Shown: piece after piece, positions 1-8,070 of the stretch
Layout: each line of letters opens with the position of its first letter
Position numbering within the stretch: the stretch's first letter is position 1
Source: an uncultured Candidatus Saccharibacteria bacterium
GTDB lineage: Bacteria > Patescibacteriota > Saccharimonadia > Saccharimonadales > UBA4665
Direction of reading: 5' to 3'
Length of the DNA: 13,134 nucleotides
Assembly: GCA_903891235.1 (NCBI GenBank)
Contig: CAITDW010000037.1
Location: 1-13,134, forward strand
Notes under the pieces: model-generated
What the model was told of the DNA's origin: nothing
What the model saw: only the letters and a program-made list of their open reading frames with translations
Databases searched by the model: none
Translations under genes and position numbers: made by a program

Positions 1-56
1 AGCAATAGCAGCGTTCTAGTACTGTAATTTTTATGCTAAATGATCTTCGATAAATA

Positions 57-82
57 AATTAAATAATTATAATTATTTAATT
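57..82. repeat. 26-bp perfect AT-only palindrome at the operon end
   Basis: Positions 57-69 are the exact reverse complement of 70-82, and all bases are A or T. The palindrome spans the TAA stop (77-79) of the DUF2075 helicase gene, at the 3' end of the long minus-strand operon. The RNA could fold into a weak hairpin with a TTATAA loop. There is no G/C-rich stem and no clean U-tract right after it, so it is not a canonical intrinsic terminator. It may help end transcription or protect the 3' end, or it may be a by-product of high A+T. The remaining 56 bases to the window edge hold nothing I recognise. Confidence 0.45.
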
Positions 83-1930
83 CGTGAGTGAAAATCTATT
101 TTTGAAATATTTTTCAAGTTCTTTATCGGCAAAATACACATAACAGCCTTGCATACCGCGTGTCATTAGTACTTTATAGATATTTCGTACTAATTTGTTT
201 AACTCATCAGGTTTATCTCTCATTCCTTTTTTCCCAGTAATATCTTTGTATTTTGTGTGATCAGTAGAGAAAGAGTTTGTTTTTGGATTGAATTCTAAGT
301 CATCGCCAATAATTACACCAACGTAGTCAAATTCAAGCCCTTGTGAGGTGTGTATACATCCAACTTGATCAATTCCGCGCTCATCAATAGCCCAAGTTGT
401 ACCGACCTTCCTAGAGTTCCACGGCATACTAAATTCAAATTCAGGTATTGAAACATCTTCAATCTCACCATCTTGATTTCCGTTAGCAGCAGAAGTCCAT
501 AGCCAGGCATATCCAGCTAAGACTCGAGCTGAATAATTTGACTTAGCTTTCTTATTTATAGCTTCACGGAGATCATTTGGGTTATCGAATATTTTAAAAT
601 CAAAACTCTTTTTATCCCAACCGTTAAAGTTCGCAGTTTCTTTGAGTTGCAGAACATCATCTATCCAGTTTATATATCCTTCAGCACCAGCACATCGGAA
701 CTGTGCAGTAAGTTCAATATCGTATACTTTTGCACCTAAATCATTCGCAACACGTCTAAGTTCTTTAATCGTACCGATATCATCCGGCCTAACTGCCTGG
801 TCATCGTCTATAAAGAATATTGAAGTTTTTGCTGCTTTAATTACGTCCTCTACCTGATTAACGCCTCTATACATGAATGCACCTTTTTTCTTAAGTCTAT
901 GTGCCTCATCGACAATTAATGCATCAAATTCATTTTCGTCAGCATCATAAAACGTAGCCGATCCTTTAAATATATTCCTAATTCTTTGTGCTGGATGTTC
1001 TAATGTGAGTCTTTTTACCAGTGCATCTCTAAATGATGAGTTTGGAGCAACAAATATAGCATTTAGATTGTCTTTAAGAAGAGCGTTTACAAGGTTTACG
1101 GATACAACAGATTTTCCAGTTCCCGGACCACCTTTGACTATGACAACAGATTTATCCTGTTTATTTGCAATATTTCTAGCTGTTTCAAAAGCAACTTTCT
1201 GTTCATCTAGAAGTATGTAGTTTTGGTTCCCGTCAAACATACTTGCCACATGATCAATTAGTTTCTTTGATGGACGTATCCTTCCGTTATTGATTTCATA
1301 AAGTATTTCCATGCCTTTTCCATACTTTACATATTTTGAAATGAAATCCTGTAGCTTAGACTGATCATCTCTAAAATATATAGGGGATTTATCTATAACT
1401 TTTGTATACTTTTCATCCAGTAGTGGTTCTGGCTGTTTCTCGGGATAATTATGTAGGTAAGCACATGAATATGCCTGAACGCTGCCGCTGTATAAAACTT
1501 CGTTGAAGTCCGACATAAAGTCTTTGTATCTCATCGACTGATAACTTGGATGAGTTACAACACGTGGTGCTCCACCTGTGAAAGATTCAACCATTCCATC
1601 GCCATCTACGGCCTCTGCTTTTTGCCACTGTTTCAGTTCAACAATCACAAAATTCTTATTTCCTTGTTCATCATGACCCGATATAACAAAATCAATCCTG
1701 AAGTTTGTCAGAGGAATCTTATACTCAATCAAGATGCCGCAATCATCAGCAACTCCGGATCGACGAACAACTCTTTCCATATGAGGTAATGAATTAGTAT
1801 ATGCACTAACTTCACTTGGGGGAATACTCCGTCCAAGTTTTTCCTGAAAAGCTATTTCAATCATTTTAAGAATAGAATTTGAATCAACATCATCCATGAA
1901 CCTTTTAGCTGTTGCTTCGTAAACTATCAT
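77..1930 (-). CDS. DUF2075 superfamily I helicase with N-terminal PD-(D/E)XK nuclease domain
   Basis: The 617-residue product combines two modules. Residues about 60-105 look like a PD-(D/E)XK nuclease core: Glu69, Asp80 in RIDF, then Glu98-Leu-Lys100 in VIVELKQW. Residues about 240-600 are a DUF2075/Schlafen-like helicase. Walker A is GGPGTGKS (267-274), Walker B is IVDEAH (339-344), motif III-like is FFIDDDQ (372-378), LTAQFR lies at 408-412, the motif V-like HTSQGLEFDYVGV at 527-539, and the motif VI-like VLMTRG at 587-592. From family knowledge it should be an ATP-driven DNA (or RNA) translocase or helicase; the nuclease activity is inferred from the motif. Its ATG overlaps the TGA of the upstream pyrophosphohydrolase gene by 4 nt (ATGA) and has no good Shine-Dalgarno of its own, so it is probably translationally coupled. 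It is the last gene of the minus-strand operon. The helicase call is secure and the nuclease fairly likely. Confidence 0.88.
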   Translation of the reverse strand: MIVYEATAKRFMDDVDSNSILKMIEIAFQEKLGRSIPPSEVSAYTNSLPHMERVVRRSGVADDCGILIEYKIPLTNFRIDFVISGHDEQGNKNFVIVELKQWQKAEAVDGDGMVESFTGGAPRVVTHPSYQSMRYKDFMSDFNEVLYSGSVQAYSCAYLHNYPEKQPEPLLDEKYTKVIDKSPIYFRDDQSKLQDFISKYVKYGKGMEILYEINNGRIRPSKKLIDHVASMFDGNQNYILLDEQKVAFETARNIANKQDKSVVIVKGGPGTGKSVVSVNLVNALLKDNLNAIFVAPNSSFRDALVKRLTLEHPAQRIRNIFKGSATFYDADENEFDALIVDEAHRLKKKGAFMYRGVNQVEDVIKAAKTSIFFIDDDQAVRPDDIGTIKELRRVANDLGAKVYDIELTAQFRCAGAEGYINWIDDVLQLKETANFNGWDKKSFDFKIFDNPNDLREAINKKAKSNYSARVLAGYAWLWTSAANGNQDGEIEDVSIPEFEFSMPWNSRKVGTTWAIDERGIDQVGCIHTSQGLEFDYVGVIIGDDLEFNPKTNSFSTDHTKYKDITGKKGMRDKPDELNKLVRNIYKVLMTRGMQGCYVYFADKELEKYFKNRFSLTN

Positions 1931-2289
1931 TGTGGATCAAGTTCTGTATATTTCTTATGATTACCACGGGCTTTTTCGACTGGATACTTAGCTTCATTTT
2001 TATCCATCTTATCGCTGAGTGCTTTATTGAGATCAATATCAAGATCATTGGCCATTAGAATAACCCAGTACAAAACATCAGATAACTCATCGGCAACCTC
2101 AGATCTTTTCGTTTCAAGATGTTCAGATATCTCAGCATCGTTTTTCCATTGAAAGTGTTCAAGTAATTCGGTAGACTCAAGCACTAGTGATATGGCCATG
2201 TCTTTAGGATTATGAAATTGTTTCCAATCACGTTCATCCCTGAAGCTAATTATTCTGTCAGCATTCTCTTGAAAGTTATTCTTTTCCAT
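1927..2289 (-). CDS. MazG-like nucleotide pyrophosphohydrolase, dCTPase (DCTPP1/RS21-C6) type
   Basis: This 120-residue all-alpha MazG-superfamily protein should hydrolyse a (d)NTP to (d)NMP and pyrophosphate. The metal-binding motifs are visible: Glu38, Glu41 and Glu44 in the ESTELLEHFQW segment, and Glu68...Asp71 in DELSDVL. The flanking segments RDWKQFHNPKD (20-30) and KMDKNEAKYPVEKARG (94-109) match the dCTPase branch better than classical long MazG. Length is normal for a one-domain enzyme. The substrate is inferred: dCTP and modified dCTPs are the known substrates of the closest family I recognise. The ATG at 2289 is the first start after an in-frame TAA and has only a weak Shine-Dalgarno. 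An extended -10 box ends 6 nt before it, so a leaderless transcript is possible. It is coupled by a 4-nt overlap to the helicase gene and follows the AIPR gene after 43 nt. Confidence 0.88.
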   Translation of the reverse strand: MEKNNFQENADRIISFRDERDWKQFHNPKDMAISLVLESTELLEHFQWKNDAEISEHLETKRSEVADELSDVLYWVILMANDLDIDLNKALSDKMDKNEAKYPVEKARGNHKKYTELDPQ

Positions 2290-2295
2290 AAAGTC

Positions 2296-2304
2296 ATTAT
2301 AACA
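2296..2304 (-). promoter_or_regulatory. Candidate extended -10 promoter for the pyrophosphohydrolase-helicase pair
   Basis: The minus strand reads TGTTATAAT, a perfect extended -10 (TGn plus TATAAT), in the 43-nt gap after the AIPR gene. No good -35 sits 16-18 nt upstream; a TAGACA lies too far away (spacer about 25 nt). Transcription would start about 7 nt downstream, essentially at the A of the ATG at 2289, giving a leaderless mRNA. In this AT-rich DNA a chance match is possible. If real, the last two genes can be expressed apart from the MZA-like genes. Confidence 0.4.
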
Positions 2305-2309
2305 TTACC

Positions 2310-2338
2310 CTCTAATAAGAAATTATTGTCTATTAGAG
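2310..2338 (-). other. Inverted repeat in the AIPR-pyrophosphohydrolase gap
   Basis: CTCTAATA (2310-2317) and TATTAGAG (2331-2338) form a perfect 8-bp inverted repeat around a 13-nt loop. A second, overlapping hairpin is possible inside it: AATAA (2314-2318), a 4-nt loop, then TTATT (2323-2327). The two cannot form together. The outer stem covers the AIPR stop codon (2333-2335) and has no U-tract after it, so it is not a standard terminator. It may be an RNA processing or attenuation site between the two operon parts, or a chance AT-rich fold. Confidence 0.4.
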
Positions 2339-4405
2339 AGGGAAACTTTCAATTCGTGATTTCTCTAGAATATCAATTATTATTAGTGCCTGTTTTTCAG
2401 AAGGTGTTTTTCCAGAATCAATTCCAATCGCCAGATTAATAAATTCAATGTCTCTAGCTGACAAAACATGGTGGGTAGAATCCCATTCTATTAGTGCTCG
2501 CCAATTATCTGATCCGAAGTTAACAACCTCAATCATTGCTTGTAGTTTATTGATGGTTCGCTGATCCTTTTTTGCAAAGCTTTGATCTGATATTGCAACT
2601 GCTCTATCAATTAATTCTTCAATAAAATCATTATTTAGTTGCAATGAAACCTTTTTGGCATTCTCCCAGCATAGCTCGCGTTTTGCCCATTCAGTGACAT
2701 TTTCGTATGGTCTATTTTCATCAATTAGGTGATTATACATTATTTCAGAAATAGAGATTATTTGTTTTTGCCATGCTTCAGAAAGTGATTGTTTTGCCCA
2801 AACTTGTTTTAAAGAAATAGCCCTATCGCTATGATTCGACACTACTTCATAAAATATTCTTGATATAGTATATGCGACTATATTAGCTTTATAAGCGTTG
2901 TACCATGGTTGACTCCTAACTATTTTATCAGCTTCTTTTGCTATGATACCGAGAGATACAATATCCTTGAAGTATTCCTCGTTAAAAGTAGCTTCATTCT
3001 TTTCCCATTCCTTAACAACCCAGTTTGCAAAAAATGCGAATCCACTTTGAGCTCCTTTACTGGCGATATCAGGTCTCATTTGTTTTAAATTCATATATCT
3101 GGCAAGGTCGATTTTCTTGAACATTTGAGTTGGAGGATTTTGTAATTCAAACCTTCTTTTTTCAGCTTGAGAACATTTATAAGTTTCCTGTTTGTATTGA
3201 CCGTTTGCCCTTTCATAATACCAATGTGTGCCAAACTGTTGTCCTCGTGAGGCTGGGGCATAAATGCGCCTACTAAATTCTTCGATTCGTATGTGAAAAG
3301 GGTGGTTTGACCATAGGTCGGCATCACTAACCTTATTTTGAGTATTTGCAAATCTTGAAATGTTTGGAATTAATTCCTGGGCCTTTTCATGGGATACGAT
3401 AGATAATTTCATTGGCACATAAATAGTATTAATTTTAGATTCAGAATTATCCTTTTTGTCGTTTAATAGCGCCATCGCAAGCGAAGCTGTTGTTTGGCCT
3501 CCATTAACAATCTGCAATGATGTAATTCTAGTAATATAATCAATCCCATCTATATTATTTATCTCTACTTCAGAAGCCGTAGCTGCGATTCCATTATTAT
3601 AAGCGAAGAACATGGTTGGATTATTTAGGATAGTATTTCTAATGCCTTTGTTAACCTTACCCTTAATTTGCAGGAATGAACGCACGTTGCCTTCAAGTAG
3701 ACGTCCACCATAAGTGTTATATAAATTAGCTAGAACCATTCCGGGAATATTACATAAATAAGCGTTGTAATCATCAGTTTCACTCGCTGAAAGGCACGGT
3801 ATGCCTCTGCCAAATAAATCGTGCAGATCAATTACAATTTCTTCTTTTCCATTGGATGAACTATCAAGTTGGTATAGTCTTCCCATATCCCATATTTGAT
3901 ATTCAACTATTTTTCCATATAGATTTGGTGCATCAAGCTCTTTTATACTCTTACTCATGGTCATATCTGTTAATAAATAAATGCGGTATTTTCTTACATC
4001 CTTGTATAATTTATGAACATCTGAGGCTAGACCATAGCCGGGCGTTGAGTCTTCACCGTTAGCTAATATATATGATGAATCTTCTAGAAAATTCCTAGCT
4101 CTAACAAAATATTTTTCAGCTTCTGAATTAGTAAGGGTAACTTCTTCTAGTAAATGAATTTCTGGAGCTATAAATAATGAAAGACAATCGTCAAGATCAT
4201 TATAATTATATCCATCAATCTCAATTTTGCGTCCATTCTTGCCTAATCCCTCAAAATGCAAGGGTGAGTATTCTTCTATTTCTTCAGCTTCTACCAATGA
4301 ATCAGTCGCATAGTTTAAAAATTCCTCAGTATTAGTAGTACCTTCTGCTGAAGACATAAATTTAATTTCATCTATAATTTTTTTTCTGAAATCTGATAAG
4401 TTCAT
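2333..4405 (-). CDS. AIPR family protein (abortive infection phage resistance)
   Basis: The 690-residue product carries the AIPR family core: GNVRSFLQIKGKVN (239-252), then the segment ending FFAYNNGIAATA (266-277), and the hallmark LQIVNGGQTTASLA (297-310). Length is typical. AIPR proteins occur in abortive-infection and MORC/Z1 defence operons; the biochemical activity of the family is not settled, so none is asserted. The ATG at 4405 is preceded by AAAAGGAT with a 5-nt gap, a good Shine-Dalgarno that lies in the last codons of the DUF4420 gene. That upstream gene stops 1 nt before this ATG, so the two are in one operon and probably coupled. In the MutL-Z1-DUF-AIPR layout this is the fourth core component. 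No truncation or frameshift is visible. Confidence 0.9.
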   Translation of the reverse strand: MNLSDFRKKIIDEIKFMSSAEGTTNTEEFLNYATDSLVEAEEIEEYSPLHFEGLGKNGRKIEIDGYNYNDLDDCLSLFIAPEIHLLEEVTLTNSEAEKYFVRARNFLEDSSYILANGEDSTPGYGLASDVHKLYKDVRKYRIYLLTDMTMSKSIKELDAPNLYGKIVEYQIWDMGRLYQLDSSSNGKEEIVIDLHDLFGRGIPCLSASETDDYNAYLCNIPGMVLANLYNTYGGRLLEGNVRSFLQIKGKVNKGIRNTILNNPTMFFAYNNGIAATASEVEINNIDGIDYITRITSLQIVNGGQTTASLAMALLNDKKDNSESKINTIYVPMKLSIVSHEKAQELIPNISRFANTQNKVSDADLWSNHPFHIRIEEFSRRIYAPASRGQQFGTHWYYERANGQYKQETYKCSQAEKRRFELQNPPTQMFKKIDLARYMNLKQMRPDIASKGAQSGFAFFANWVVKEWEKNEATFNEEYFKDIVSLGIIAKEADKIVRSQPWYNAYKANIVAYTISRIFYEVVSNHSDRAISLKQVWAKQSLSEAWQKQIISISEIMYNHLIDENRPYENVTEWAKRELCWENAKKVSLQLNNDFIEELIDRAVAISDQSFAKKDQRTINKLQAMIEVVNFGSDNWRALIEWDSTHHVLSARDIEFINLAIGIDSGKTPSEKQALIIIDILEKSRIESFPL

Positions 4406-4406
4406 A

Positions 4407-5327
4407 TTAATCCTTTTGAATGTAGTTTTTAACTGATGAAATCGATAAAGTGTATTTAGTATTTATTACTGGATACGGTAACATGGATCGTCTTAAAGTA
4501 GGAAAATTACTATCAACCCTATATCGTTCTATTTTATCCAAAGAAAATCCAAATGATTCATAATCAGGTGTGGCGAAATATCCAAAATTTAATAGTATTG
4601 AGCTAAGTTTCTTTCGATTATCGTCATTAAATAAATTATCGGATATTGTTTTATATATCGAATTAATCGTAATCCTAGACTTATCAGATTCACTAGTTTT
4701 ATTCAAGTAAACTACCACCAATTGGCCCTGATTAGGCGAATCTAGTTGCTCGATTGAAGAAATTAAAACTATATCGGTTCCGCTTGTCGTTGACTTTACT
4801 TCATACCAATTATCATTTAAAACAAAATCTTGGTCAGCTTTTTCTGGTCCTATCCAGGAATTTACAGCAAGATCCTCTCCATATAATGGTAAGAGATAAT
4901 TAAGTAAAAAACATAGTTCGCCAATCAATCCTTTTATAACTGATGGGCTCAATAGATTACCTTTTTGTTTTGCAAGCATATCTTGCCACTGTGAATACCT
5001 TTTTATTATAAACTTCGAAGCTTTAGTTTCGCTAGATATATTCCTGGAAGATTCAATGATGTCGCCACAGAAATGATTGAAAATATCCTCAAAGTTATTG
5101 TCCATTAATGAGAATGATACGCTGAATTTACCATCATGACGTTTGCCAAATGATGCACTGATTATTTTTGATGACTTAATGTCTCCTGGCCTAAGGCTAG
5201 TAATGAATAATAATGTCTGCCTGGACATAGAGTCATATCCAGCATATATATCTAGAGGATGAACCTCGTCTACTCTACTGAAAGAGTCTTTGGTTCGATT
5301 ATCACCAAAATAGGTTTTATTGTTCAT
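4407..5327 (-). CDS. PD-(D/E)XK nuclease-like protein, DUF4420 family
   Basis: With the start at ATG 5327 the product has 306 residues. The nuclease-fold motif appears in order: Glu137 in GLIGELCFL (133-141), Asp167 in WIGPEKADQDF (158-168), and Glu176-Val-Lys178 in WYEVKST (174-180). This is the usual DUF4420 pattern, so all catalytic acidic and lysine residues seem intact and DNA cleavage is likely. Start choice: the frame stays open upstream, with in-frame ATGs near 5363, 5345 and 5342 inside the end of the Z1 gene. The ATG at 5342 has a GAGGA at 5 nt, while 5327 gives the smallest overlap (11 nt) and begins the part that looks conserved. Up to about 13 more N-terminal residues are therefore possible. 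It is the third gene of the MZA-like set, between the Z1 and AIPR genes, and is expected to be the DNA-cutting partner of the Z1 motor. Confidence 0.85.
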   Translation of the reverse strand: MNNKTYFGDNRTKDSFSRVDEVHPLDIYAGYDSMSRQTLLFITSLRPGDIKSSKIISASFGKRHDGKFSVSFSLMDNNFEDIFNHFCGDIIESSRNISSETKASKFIIKRYSQWQDMLAKQKGNLLSPSVIKGLIGELCFLLNYLLPLYGEDLAVNSWIGPEKADQDFVLNDNWYEVKSTTSGTDIVLISSIEQLDSPNQGQLVVVYLNKTSESDKSRITINSIYKTISDNLFNDDNRKKLSSILLNFGYFATPDYESFGFSLDKIERYRVDSNFPTLRRSMLPYPVINTKYTLSISSVKNYIQKD

Positions 5328-8070
5328 CGTAACCCAGCCCATCATCTTCCTCAAAATCATCATCAATATTTAAGAGTTCACGGTATTTAATTAAATTAAT
5401 CTTATATTTAAGGGTTCTATTCTCCTTGCCGTTGATGTCGGGTATCCCTATGCTTAATCCAATAATTGGTGAATCTAAATTCTCTGAAAGTGATAATTTT
5501 TTCTTATACATTTTGTTAGTAGGATCATTAATTGCATTGGTCTTAGCCTTGAGCTGAACAGGGTAAATTACCAATAATGGATTTCTTTTGATCCCAGACC
5601 TGAAATATAATTCTTCATTAAAAGCTCCTTTATATCCTATTTTTCTGGCAATATTTTCAACTGTATTAACTTGATTTGGCTTCAATCCACCTTTGGCATA
5701 TTTAATATTTCCCAATCTAGATTTTGTATCAGACATTTGAATGGCTTTTGAGTCACGTTTAATACCAAAATTTCTTTCAACATAACGTATGTTGTTTTGG
5801 CAAAAAATACTCATATCACCTTTTCCGCTTGCAATAACTATGTCCCATAAATCTACTGAATCATCATTATAATCGTAAATAAATTCGACTAATTTATCTG
5901 TTTGAAATGCCATATTAAGATAGTGGCTATTGTAGTTTTTAAGGTATTCACAAATATATTTTTTTGGAATATTTAATAATTGAGGATTGTTAATTGCGAG
6001 GTTTTCAGTGTCAGCAAATTGATAGCCTTCATCAACCAGGCCTTTAATCCAGTCTTCCGTAATTCTTAGGTTAGTTTTGAGAATTATATTATCACTGTGA
6101 ACAAACTTAGTTTCTATCATAGTACCGTTTAATGAAACAGTTTCTGTGTAGTTTTTTGCTGTTTTCATTTTATTTGGAGCAGAAACTTGTAGCATATTGA
6201 TGTCCGAACGAACGCTTAGTCCAAAATCTTTTGGGGTTTTATTCTGTTCTTTCATTCTTCTAATTTCATTTCTCAATTCATCAGAAGCTACGGAAATATA
6301 GCGATACCAATCTATAGCATCTTCGCTCATCCAAATTTGGCATAAATCGGCATACCCATCTCGGTAACCAAACCATCTGCCCATCTGCATTAAGGTGTCA
6401 TACATTTTAGAGTTTCTGTAGAAATAACTGATGCATAATCCTTCTAATGTTAGACCTCTTGATAGGCTGTATCCACCAATAGCTATAAGCCGAAGTCCAT
6501 CATCTGGATATTCATCATAATTCAAATTTTTTGATGCATTCCCCCCATTAACAGATCTCACAACTATAGCTGCAATTGATTCATATAGCTTTTTCTGGAT
6601 TTCATTCCAATCAAACTCAATTGTTTTTGAGAATTCATCATCGAAAACAGACTTAATGAAAGTTATCGACTCGTAAGCCAGTGCTTCAATACCTAAAAGA
6701 TGATAATTCTTAATTTCTCTTCTGACTTCTCGAACATACGCATCAATTGCTTCTTTTATTTGTTCTTGAACTAAAATAAACCTACTTATATTAATAAGCA
6801 TCGTTCTGTGTTTATCTGTTTGTCCCCGCAGGTCTCTTATAGTGTTAACGATAAAAAAAGATGCCAAAGCTTTCTTTAAAGTATCAGGTAAATCACTGGG
6901 TACGAAGTACTGTTTATGCTTTTCGGGAATATAATCTTCGCAATCATCATTAGCTTTCAACATATATGAATGGAGGCCCTTATCTGCAAAAATTGAACGT
7001 GCACCAACATAATTAGTTGGAGCCTCTAGAGCATAAATAAAATCTCGTGGAAATAAATCATCTCTTAACATTTCATTTGTTGATTCTGGATTGATAAAAA
7101 TATTTGCAAAAGGGGTAGCAGTAAAACCCAAATAATTAGCTTTTGAAAATAAATTTAATAGTTTACGGATATTATCATTGATTGCTGTTGGATTATTTTC
7201 ACTCTTTGTATTAACCGATGCATTATCAGCTTCATCGTCAATAAGAAGCATTGGCAAGGAACTAGTTTTCCTAACCATATCCTCGTTGAATAACCTCAAC
7301 CACTGTTCTAGTTTTTCTAAAACACTTTTATTCTTTTTCACTACAAATAAAACAGGTGATTTTATGTTCTTAAGTTGAAATCCAATTTTTTCCGCGGTCG
7401 CTTTGTTGAAATCACTCATAGTGGAGGTTAGCGACATTACCGTTATGTTTGAGTTATAGTTTCCTACACCGACCAATACACTGCTCTTGTCACGAGTAAG
7501 TGCCGTACTATCAAGTCCAGTAAATCCTTCATCTAGTCTACTTTGAGTTTGTTTTCTTAACTTTTCAATCGTACCAGTAAGTAAAATAATTACCCTATAT
7601 CCTGAATCGGCTGCTTTATTTATAAGTGCTGTATAAGTTGCTGTTTTACCAGATTGTACATCACCAATAACCAGACCTCTCCGTTGATAATCTTTTTCTG
7701 TATTAGGGTTACCAAGCAAATCCATCATATCGTCAGTTGTAATATCAAGTGTATCGATAACACTTGGAGAGAAGCCGACATCATTTCTTAAATACAATAA
7801 ATATCTATCCCAAAAATCAGTAATTATATCTTTTTTGGCGGCATCGTACCACTTTATATGGTTTTTATCCTCAATAAACGCACCCCTATCCATTCTGATT
7901 GCTAATCTTGAGTGCAGAACTTTTAGAACTTCTGATTCTTCGTTTTTGTCTAGAGGGTACATCATAGAAAACGATGATACGAAGTTATTAATCGTAGATT
8001 CTTCTACCACAGTATTAGCCGGAATAGCGACGCTTACAAGATTTATTATCATTTTTTGGTTATCATTCAT
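5317..8070 (-). CDS. Z1 domain protein, superfamily II helicase-like ATPase
   Basis: The 917-residue product is a full-length Z1 protein. Residues about 130-330 form the first ATPase lobe: Walker A GDVQSGKT (136-143), TGTIEKLRKQTQSRL (165-179), Walker B IDDEAD (277-282) and the motif III-like GFTATPFAN (315-323). The second lobe contains GGYSLSRGLTLEGL (532-545) and MQMGRWFGYRDGY (561-573), the Z1 signature and arginine-finger region. It should couple ATP hydrolysis to translocation on or remodelling of DNA. From family knowledge Z1 proteins occur in restriction-like operons with MORC-type ATPases, DUF4420 and AIPR proteins. The ATG at 8070 overlaps the end of the GHKL gene by 8 nt and has a strong Shine-Dalgarno. 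The C-terminus is acidic (about 901-915, rich in Asp and Glu) and could be a contact tail. Intact, no anomalies seen. Confidence 0.93.
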   Translation of the reverse strand: MNDNQKMIINLVSVAIPANTVVEESTINNFVSSFSMMYPLDKNEESEVLKVLHSRLAIRMDRGAFIEDKNHIKWYDAAKKDIITDFWDRYLLYLRNDVGFSPSVIDTLDITTDDMMDLLGNPNTEKDYQRRGLVIGDVQSGKTATYTALINKAADSGYRVIILLTGTIEKLRKQTQSRLDEGFTGLDSTALTRDKSSVLVGVGNYNSNITVMSLTSTMSDFNKATAEKIGFQLKNIKSPVLFVVKKNKSVLEKLEQWLRLFNEDMVRKTSSLPMLLIDDEADNASVNTKSENNPTAINDNIRKLLNLFSKANYLGFTATPFANIFINPESTNEMLRDDLFPRDFIYALEAPTNYVGARSIFADKGLHSYMLKANDDCEDYIPEKHKQYFVPSDLPDTLKKALASFFIVNTIRDLRGQTDKHRTMLINISRFILVQEQIKEAIDAYVREVRREIKNYHLLGIEALAYESITFIKSVFDDEFSKTIEFDWNEIQKKLYESIAAIVVRSVNGGNASKNLNYDEYPDDGLRLIAIGGYSLSRGLTLEGLCISYFYRNSKMYDTLMQMGRWFGYRDGYADLCQIWMSEDAIDWYRYISVASDELRNEIRRMKEQNKTPKDFGLSVRSDINMLQVSAPNKMKTAKNYTETVSLNGTMIETKFVHSDNIILKTNLRITEDWIKGLVDEGYQFADTENLAINNPQLLNIPKKYICEYLKNYNSHYLNMAFQTDKLVEFIYDYNDDSVDLWDIVIASGKGDMSIFCQNNIRYVERNFGIKRDSKAIQMSDTKSRLGNIKYAKGGLKPNQVNTVENIARKIGYKGAFNEELYFRSGIKRNPLLVIYPVQLKAKTNAINDPTNKMYKKKLSLSENLDSPIIGLSIGIPDINGKENRTLKYKINLIKYRELLNIDDDFEEDDGLGYDEQ

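Noticed and set aside
642..1789. Plus-strand open frames of 70-80 codons opposite the DUF2075 helicase gene
   Set aside because: They mirror a strongly motif-supported minus-strand gene, carry no recognisable motif and have no convincing ribosome-binding sites.
2310..2338. Intrinsic terminator after the AIPR gene
   Set aside because: The stem is AT-rich, overlaps the stop codon and is not followed by a U-tract on the minus strand.
3672..3690. GAAC-N4-GTTG, similar to a Gram-positive SOS box
   Set aside because: It lies deep inside the AIPR coding sequence with one mismatch and no promoter nearby; most likely chance.
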